This document shows positions 1 through 4,916 of a DNA stretch of 6,239 bases, in pieces (the first letter of the stretch is position 1; each line of letters starts with the position of its first letter). The stretch comes from Gammaproteobacteria bacterium (GTDB taxonomy: Bacteria > Pseudomonadota > Gammaproteobacteria > Chromatiales > Chromatiaceae), in contig JAHDCB010000098.1 in assembly GCA_020630035.1 (NCBI GenBank), forward strand, positions 1 to 6,239, written 5' to 3'. Position numbers and translations under genes: made by a program. The notes beneath the pieces are model-generated. The model was not told the origin of the DNA. It saw only the letters and a list, made by a program, of their open reading frames with translations, and ran no database searches.

Positions 1-3
1 GTC

Positions 4-69
4 TGCGGCCTGGATGGCCGCAGCCGAGCCCCCATGGATGGGTTTATGGCGTACCTCGGAGAGCAGGCC
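4..69. repeat. Cluster of nested inverted repeats upstream of gltD
   Basis: Three local structures can be read directly. A 7-base stem (4-10 with 16-22) closes a TGGAT loop. A stem CCCAT/ATGGG (31-35 with 38-42) sits inside a second stem CCGAG/CTCGG (24-28 with 55-59). In addition GGCCTG at 7-12 is complementary to CAGGCC at 64-69. Both small hairpins carry the same GGAT loop core. This density of pairing, in a stretch with no recognisable protein, fits a palindromic intergenic repeat of the kind scattered through gammaproteobacterial genomes, and the wording looks familiar to me from such elements, but there is only one copy here to judge by. Frame 1 stays open from base 1 to the stop at 118-120, yet its translation does not resemble the C-terminus of GltB or any family I know. 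No T-run follows, so a simple terminator is not supported. Confidence 0.45.
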
Positions 70-151
70 CGGGTAACGCTGACACTGAAGTTGGTGCCAA
101 TGTTGCCAGTCACAGTGTAACTAAACACGATACATATTATTGAGATAGTCT

Positions 152-1600
152 ATGGGTAAAACCACCGGCTTTAAAGAAATACCCCAGCGAGATCATGGTC
201 GTCTGCCCGTGGCAGAGCGTATTCGGCATTACCAGGAATTTACTATTCCCCTGAGCAATGCTGACCTGCGCGATCAGGGTGCACGTTGTATGGACTGTGG
301 TATCCCGTTCTGCCATGAAGGCTGTCCGGTGGATAATCTGATCCCGGACTGGAATGATCTGGTGTACCGGGATGACTGGCAGACCGCTGCCGATATATTA
401 CACAGCACGAATAACTTCCCGGAATTTACCGGGCGGATCTGCCCGGCACCTTGTCAGGCTGCTTGCACGCTGAACATCACCGATGAACCGGTGACGATCA
501 AGACGATAGAAGATGCTATTGCTGCTAAGGCCTGGGAGCAGGGCTGGATACAGCCACAGCCTGCAACCCGCCAAACCGGTAAAAAAGTCGCGATTGTCGG
601 TTCCGGCCCGGCGGGCCTGGCGGCTGCGCAGCAGCTTGCCCGTGCTGGGCATCAAGTCAGTGTGTACGAGCGTGAAGACCGCATTGGTGGTTTATTACGC
701 TACGGCATTCCTGATTTCAAGATGGATAAGGCACTGATAGATCGGCGTTTGGCGCAGATGACGGCGGAGGGTGTAACCTTTCACACCAACGTCCATATTG
801 GCGTGACCATGCCGATTAGTCAGTTACAGGCAGATTATGATGCGATTCTGCTGGCGATTGGCACAGAACAGCCGCGCGATGTTCCGGTATCTGGCCGCGA
901 ACTGGACGGGGTGCATTTTGCGATGGACTTTCTGGTTACGAACAACAAAGTTGTGCAGGGCGTCAGTCAGATCCGAACCATTGAGGCTGGTGGCAAACGG
1001 GTGGTCGTGATTGGCGGTGGTGACACTGGTTCGGATTGTATCGGCACTGCGAATCGGCAGGGTGCTGATAAGATCACGCAACTGGAGCACAATAATCAGC
1101 CACCGGTACAGGAAGATAAAGGCCTGACCTGGCCGGAATGGCCGCATAAGCTGCGTACTTCCACTTCGCAGGAAGAAGGCTGTGAACGCCTCTGGAATGT
1201 CAGCACCCGAGCCTTTATCGGGGATGAACAAGGGCGTTTAAAGGCAATCCGTTGCGTACTGGTACGCCTGGACAAAAATGATCAGGGCGGCTGGACCAAA
1301 ACGCCGGTACCGGATTCCGAGTTTGATATTCAGGCCGATTTAGCCTTGTTGGCGATCGGTTTCAGTGGCCCGGTGCAGGCAGGATTGCTGGAACAACTGC
1401 AATTGCAGCAGGATGCGCGTGGTCATGTGCAGGCAGTGACAGATGGTGCTCAGCCCTATCAGACCAGCACGCCGGGTATCTTTACTGCCGGCGATATGCG
1501 CCGGGGCCAGTCGCTGGTGGTCTGGGCGATCCGTGAAGGCCGTCAGGCTGCGCAGTCAATAGATCGCTATCTGATGGGGCATTCTGATCTGCCTCGTTAA
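152..1600 (+). CDS. gltD: Glutamate synthase [NADPH] small (beta) subunit
   Basis: Cytoplasmic beta subunit of NADPH-GOGAT. It takes electrons from NADPH through FAD and passes them via iron-sulfur clusters to the GltB subunit, which makes two glutamates from glutamine and 2-oxoglutarate. The 482-residue length is normal. The N-terminal iron-sulfur domain shows the Cys sets C46, C49, C54, C58 and C97, C101, C105. The first dinucleotide fold (FAD) begins at GSGPAG (150-155) and continues into the GGLLRYGIPDFKM stretch. The second fold (NADPH) has GGGDTG at 288-293. The C-terminal FAD signature TAGDMRRGQS is at 445-454. The ATG at 152 is preceded by a weak GAG (142-144) at fair spacing, and the protein starts as family members do. 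The large subunit gltB would be expected just upstream, but bases 1-151 contain no recognisable GltB C-terminus. If gltB is there, it ends before this window and is separated from gltD by the inverted-repeat cluster. Family paralogues (AegA, PreT-like) share the fold, but length and motifs favour GltD. Confidence 0.95.
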   Translation: MGKTTGFKEIPQRDHGRLPVAERIRHYQEFTIPLSNADLRDQGARCMDCGIPFCHEGCPVDNLIPDWNDLVYRDDWQTAADILHSTNNFPEFTGRICPAPCQAACTLNITDEPVTIKTIEDAIAAKAWEQGWIQPQPATRQTGKKVAIVGSGPAGLAAAQQLARAGHQVSVYEREDRIGGLLRYGIPDFKMDKALIDRRLAQMTAEGVTFHTNVHIGVTMPISQLQADYDAILLAIGTEQPRDVPVSGRELDGVHFAMDFLVTNNKVVQGVSQIRTIEAGGKRVVVIGGGDTGSDCIGTANRQGADKITQLEHNNQPPVQEDKGLTWPEWPHKLRTSTSQEEGCERLWNVSTRAFIGDEQGRLKAIRCVLVRLDKNDQGGWTKTPVPDSEFDIQADLALLAIGFSGPVQAGLLEQLQLQQDARGHVQAVTDGAQPYQTSTPGIFTAGDMRRGQSLVVWAIREGRQAAQSIDRYLMGHSDLPR

Positions 1601-1623
1601 CAGCACTTGGTGAGCGCCGGTAA

Positions 1624-2613
1624 CTACCAGCCAAGCAGGTAGGCAAAAATAAGTGGTGCGACAATCGTCGCATCTGATTCTATGATGAATTTTGGTGTAT
1701 CAATAGCCAGCTTGCCCCAGGTGATTTTTTCATTTGGCACAGCGCCTGAATAAGAACCATAGCTGGTTGTCGAGTCTGATATCTGACAGAAATAAGACCA
1801 GTAGGGAATATCTGGCAGCTTCAGATCCTGGCACAATAACGGTACGGCACAAATCGGAAAATCACCCGCAATTCCACCGCCAATCTGAAAAAAACCGATA
1901 CCTTCCTCACCCGCCGTGCGGCGATACCAGTCTGCCAGCCACATCATATATTCAATACCTGACTTCATGGTGCCAGGTTGCAATTTACCTTGCATACAAC
2001 GCGCGGTAAATATATTTCCCATACTGGAGTCTTCCCAGCCAGGTACGACAATCGGCAGGTTTTTTTCTGCTGCTGCCAGCATCCAGGAGTTCGCTGGATC
2101 AATGTCATAGTCAGGCTCCAGCGCACCAGATAATAGCAACTGATACATAAATTCGTGCGGAAAGTAACGCTCTTGTTTGGCTTCTGCGGCCTGCCAGATT
2201 GCCATAATATGTCGATCTAACCGATTAAACGCTGCTTCTTCCGGGATACAGGTGTCGGTTACCCGATTCAGTCCGTGTTGCATCAGGTCCCACTCTTGTT
2301 CAGGGGTCAGGTCGCGATAATCTGGTTTTCTGACATAGTGGGTATGTGCTACCAGGTTCATGATATCTTCTTCCAGATTCGCGCCGGTACAACTGATACT
2401 GTGGACCTTATCCTGGCGGATCATTTCAGCCAGCGAGCGTCCCAACTCCGCTGTACTCATGGCGCCTGCCAGTGTGATCATCATCTTTTTTCCGGCCTGC
2501 AGGTGTTGAGCATAGGCCTCAGCTGCGTCCACAACAGTTGCTGCATTAAAGTGGCGATAATGTTCCCGCATGAATGCTGAAACTGGCTGATCTGCGCTTT
2601 GTTTATGCGGCAT
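1624..2613 (-). CDS. Deoxyhypusine synthase-like protein, probable polyamine aminobutyltransferase (homospermidine/spermidine-forming)
   Basis: A 329-residue member of the deoxyhypusine synthase (DS) family. True DHS moves the aminobutyl group of spermidine onto a lysine of eIF5A using NAD; bacteria lack eIF5A, so a free polyamine is the likely acceptor here. Visible family blocks are LAGAMSTAELG (48-58), TGANLEED (76-83), GWEDSSMGN (192-200), GGGIAGDFP (245-253) and the C-terminal NEKITWGK (294-301). K301 aligns with the lysine that forms the imine intermediate in human DHS (K329), W299 with W327 and E295 with E323. The Lys-His-His stretch that follows the GGG in eukaryotic DHS, including the active-site His, is replaced by G250-D251-F252, as is usual for the bacterial DHS-like branch. 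The ATG overlaps the end of the agmatinase gene by 11 bases and has no clear Shine-Dalgarno, so it is probably translated by coupling. Met15 is an alternative start, but homologues normally have a short extension there. I recall bacterial enzymes of this branch being called SpeY; I leave the symbol blank because the product (homospermidine or spermidine) cannot be read from sequence. Confidence 0.88.
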   Translation of the reverse strand: MPHKQSADQPVSAFMREHYRHFNAATVVDAAEAYAQHLQAGKKMMITLAGAMSTAELGRSLAEMIRQDKVHSISCTGANLEEDIMNLVAHTHYVRKPDYRDLTPEQEWDLMQHGLNRVTDTCIPEEAAFNRLDRHIMAIWQAAEAKQERYFPHEFMYQLLLSGALEPDYDIDPANSWMLAAAEKNLPIVVPGWEDSSMGNIFTARCMQGKLQPGTMKSGIEYMMWLADWYRRTAGEEGIGFFQIGGGIAGDFPICAVPLLCQDLKLPDIPYWSYFCQISDSTTSYGSYSGAVPNEKITWGKLAIDTPKFIIESDATIVAPLIFAYLLGW

Positions 2614-3466
2614 TGTGGTTCATGTTTGAAAAGTAATAACTGAGCAATTTATAGTACAGTTTCGCAGTTAAGAAGTCGGGTGCCTTGTGTCCGGGTTGTG
2701 GCGCTAATTCAGTGATATCGAATCCGACAATGGTCTGGCTGGTAAAAACCTGGCGCAGATAATGAATCACCGTATACCAATCCAGACCTCCTGGCTCAGG
2801 TGTACCAGTTGACGGCATAATTGATGGGTCAAATACATCCAGGTCAATCGTTACATACACTGGCCCATGCATCAGTGCGATAGACTGAGCCATCCAGTCT
2901 GTCTGGTGATACATCTGTTCGGCAAAAAAGCACTTTTCCCGACTCAGATAAGGCAATTCAACCGTATCCATACTACGAATACCGACCTGAATCAGGTTCG
3001 TTGTCTGGCTGGCTTCATGCAAGGCGCAGGCATGGTTATAAGGTGTGCCGTTATATTCGGGACGTAAATCAGCATGAGCATCCAGTTGGAGTACGGTCAG
3101 GTTCGGGTACTTTTCCCGGAATGCCCGGATAATTCCGATGCTGATCGAATGCTCTCCACCAAAAAAAGTTGGCAACTTATCGGTCTTTAATAGTTTACGG
3201 GTGGCATGCTGAACTGCTGTAACCATGGCTGCAGGTGAAGACTTTTCACTAACCTCCGGCAAGATATGGATTCCTTTTCGATATACTTCTGAGTCAGTTT
3301 CAATATCATACAATTCCATATTCTCAGCAGCATCCAGAAAGGCTGGAAAGGCCTGATCCGCGCCCTTCCCCCAAGTGCTGGTACCAGCGTATGGAATAGA
3401 TTGCAACACAACAGAAGATGATGCAAAAGCGCAATATTTATCCTCTGAACCAGCAAAATTCCTCAT
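2603..3466 (-). CDS. speB: Agmatinase (agmatine ureohydrolase)
   Basis: Cytoplasmic binuclear-manganese enzyme of the arginase/ureohydrolase family, splitting agmatine into putrescine and urea. The metal ligands are all present: H106 in GGEHS (103-107), D129, H131 and D133 in DAHADLR (129-135), and D208 and D210 in TIDLDVFDPS (206-215), which runs on into the substrate-loop signature MPSTGTPEPGG (217-227). Length (287 residues) is typical of SpeB-type agmatinases. The N-terminal STWGKGAD and ELYDIETDSEV segments also match agmatinases rather than arginases. Its ATG shares an ATGA with the stop of the upstream decarboxylase gene (4-base overlap), and its own 3' end overlaps the DHS-like gene by 11 bases, so it sits in the middle of a coupled three-gene unit. 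No good Shine-Dalgarno precedes it, consistent with reinitiation. Related activities (guanidinobutyrase, arginase, formiminoglutamase) use the same fold, but the neighbouring arginine decarboxylase makes agmatine the best substrate call. Confidence 0.92.
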   Translation of the reverse strand: MRNFAGSEDKYCAFASSSVVLQSIPYAGTSTWGKGADQAFPAFLDAAENMELYDIETDSEVYRKGIHILPEVSEKSSPAAMVTAVQHATRKLLKTDKLPTFFGGEHSISIGIIRAFREKYPNLTVLQLDAHADLRPEYNGTPYNHACALHEASQTTNLIQVGIRSMDTVELPYLSREKCFFAEQMYHQTDWMAQSIALMHGPVYVTIDLDVFDPSIMPSTGTPEPGGLDWYTVIHYLRQVFTSQTIVGFDITELAPQPGHKAPDFLTAKLYYKLLSYYFSNMNHNAA

Positions 3467-4875
3467 GGTGCAGTGTACCCTAAGAGTTTCAGCATATCAC
3501 TTGCAGATTGCTCTTCGGAATAGACATAATCCACTAGTTCTCCTTGTTCGTTACGGTCAATAATAATTTGTTTAGGCCCCGGAATTAAACAATGTTTGAT
3601 GCCACCATAGCCACTGATCGCATCCTGGTAAGCACCAGTGTGAAAAAAGCCCAGATACATGGGTTCCTGGTCCTGTCTGGAATAGCGTGGTAACAAGACT
3701 TCCTGGCCAAGGCCTTCAGCATTGTAATAATCTGAATGATCACAACTGATGCCACCTATGTTGGCGCGTATATATTCTTTATTCCACTGATTGACAGGTA
3801 GCAGAATAAATTTTTCACTTATCGACCAGGTATCCGGAATGGTGTTTATCAGGCTATTATCAATCATATACCAGCATTCTGTGTCATTTTGTTGTTTGGT
3901 TTCCAGTACCTTGAAGATGACTGCGCCACTTTCGCCGACAGTATATTTTCCGAACTCGGTATAAATATCAGGCTCTGTGATATTTTCTGTAACACATGTG
4001 TGCTTGATATTGGATATTATTTCATTGATCATATACTCATAATCATATTCAAATCCGAGGTGGTTGCGAATAGGTAAGCCACCACCTAAATTAAATGTAT
4101 CCAGTTCCGGGCAGGCTTTTTTAAGCAGAGTATACAGTTTTATTGCCTTACGCAATTCTCGCCAATAATATATATTATCATGTATTCCGGAGTCTACAAA
4201 AAAGTGAAACATTTTCAGTTTGAATTTCGGATTATGATGAATTTTTTGTTGATAGAAATCCAGAATATCTGAGCTTTTTATGCCGAGGCGTGAAGTGTAA
4301 TAATTCGACTTTGGTGATTCGTCAATCGCCATTCTTATCCCGAGATTCATAGTCTGATCTTTTGCCATACGCTGATCCAGTCTTTCCAGCTCATATGGGT
4401 TGTCGAGTACATTGATTAAATGACGAAAACCGGATTGTTGCAGGGATATGATTTTATCCAGATACTGATCAGTTTTATAGCCATTATGAATAATGACATT
4501 GTTCCGGCTGAATTTATTATTTTGGTAAAGGTTCAGAATCAGATCAATATCGAAGGAAGAAGATGTTTCCAGAGAGGTGCAATGCTTCAGGACCTCATGC
4601 AGTATGTGAGAAAAATGATTGCATTTTGTGCAATAGCAATAATAGTACTGGCCACGATATTGTTGTTTTTTGATAGCGAGATTAAATAAATTTCGCGCCT
4701 TTTTAATCTGATATCCGATCTTTGGCAGATAAAATAGTCGCAAAGGTGTGCCATATTTTTCTATCAGGTTTTTCAGGGGCACGCCATGAAAATTCAGACA
4801 GCCCTGATGCAGGTCGAAGCCTGTTTGTGGAAAAGTATAACTTTGATTAATCAAATCGGCATATGTGTTTCTCAT
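3463..4875 (-). CDS. speA: Arginine decarboxylase, short fold-III PLP-dependent type
   Basis: Member of the Orn/DAP/Arg decarboxylase 2 (alanine-racemase fold) family. The predicted reaction is arginine to agmatine plus CO2. At 470 residues it is much shorter than E. coli SpeA (about 658), so it belongs to a different, compact subfamily. Family landmarks can be followed in order: the PLP lysine K84 in YCTKCN (81-86; usually YAVKAN), SRLGI (195-199), HFFVDSG (224-230; usually HFHVGS), the glycine loop GGG (264-266), EFGKYTVGESG (307-317; usually EPGRxxV), the catalytic Cys motif CDHSD (378-382; compare CDSxD), and GAYQD (414-418). Order and spacing support an active enzyme, but several motifs are variant, so the substrate rests mainly on context: the gene is coupled to an agmatinase by an ATGA overlap. 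Its body is far more AT-rich than its neighbours and rich in Lys, Asn, Ile and Tyr codons. The ATG at 4875 follows rapA by 41 bases with only a weak GAG ahead of it; an in-frame TAA lies not far upstream. Ornithine, lysine, diaminopimelate or carboxynorspermidine decarboxylase are less likely alternatives. Confidence 0.82.
   Translation of the reverse strand: MRNTYADLINQSYTFPQTGFDLHQGCLNFHGVPLKNLIEKYGTPLRLFYLPKIGYQIKKARNLFNLAIKKQQYRGQYYYCYCTKCNHFSHILHEVLKHCTSLETSSSFDIDLILNLYQNNKFSRNNVIIHNGYKTDQYLDKIISLQQSGFRHLINVLDNPYELERLDQRMAKDQTMNLGIRMAIDESPKSNYYTSRLGIKSSDILDFYQQKIHHNPKFKLKMFHFFVDSGIHDNIYYWRELRKAIKLYTLLKKACPELDTFNLGGGLPIRNHLGFEYDYEYMINEIISNIKHTCVTENITEPDIYTEFGKYTVGESGAVIFKVLETKQQNDTECWYMIDNSLINTIPDTWSISEKFILLPVNQWNKEYIRANIGGISCDHSDYYNAEGLGQEVLLPRYSRQDQEPMYLGFFHTGAYQDAISGYGGIKHCLIPGPKQIIIDRNEQGELVDYVYSEEQSASDMLKLLGYTAP
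4842..4855. promoter_or_regulatory. Perfect 14-base palindrome inside the decarboxylase start region
   Basis: TTTGATTAATCAAA reads identically on both strands and lies about 20 bases inside the arginine decarboxylase coding region (codons 7-12). A dimeric regulator could bind such a site close to the translation start, but the position within coding sequence and the AT-rich surroundings make chance plausible. It resembles an FNR box in its TTGAT/ATCAA halves, but the spacing is two bases instead of four, so I do not call it one. Confidence 0.2.
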
Positions 4876-4883
4876 GCTCGATA

Positions 4884-4897
4884 TTCTTGTGTAAGAA
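4884..4897. promoter_or_regulatory. Short inverted repeat in the rapA-decarboxylase gap
   Basis: The 41-base gap between the rapA stop and the decarboxylase ATG contains TTCTT and AAGAA arms separated by four bases (TTCTTGTGTAAGAA on the + strand). It lies roughly 10-20 bases before the start codon, where it could affect ribosome access or act as an operator. The stem is only five mostly A-T pairs and there is no T-run, so it is not a terminator and may have no function. Confidence 0.2.
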
Positions 4898-4916
4898 CCG
4901 GGTCTTGATTACCAGC

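Noticed and set aside
1..120. Open frame 1 running from the window edge to a stop at 118-120, possibly the tail of gltB
   Set aside because: Its translation has no resemblance to GltB C-termini, and most of it is accounted for by the inverted-repeat element, so it is better read as non-coding.
71..120. Integron attC-like or other recombination site suggested by ACACTG...CAGTGT arms and TTGGTGCCAA
   Set aside because: No GTTRRRY/RYYYAAC core pair is present and no cassette-like gene or integrase is nearby.
103..136. Sigma-70 promoter for gltD (TTGCCA at 103-108 with TACATA at 131-136 or GATACA at 129-134)
   Set aside because: The spacers of 20-22 bases are too long and neither -10 candidate is close to consensus.
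824..1231. 135-codon open frame on the - strand inside gltD
   Set aside because: It lies wholly antisense to well-conserved gltD motifs, gives no recognisable protein and has no ribosome binding site; it is a shadow frame.
1606..1635. Rho-independent terminator between gltD and the DHS-like gene
   Set aside because: The stem is only five pairs with a 20-base loop and no T-run follows on either strand.
4842..4855. FNR/CRP-type binding site
   Set aside because: The half-sites TTGAT and ATCAA are two bases apart, not the four expected for FNR, and the site is inside the coding sequence rather than at a promoter.
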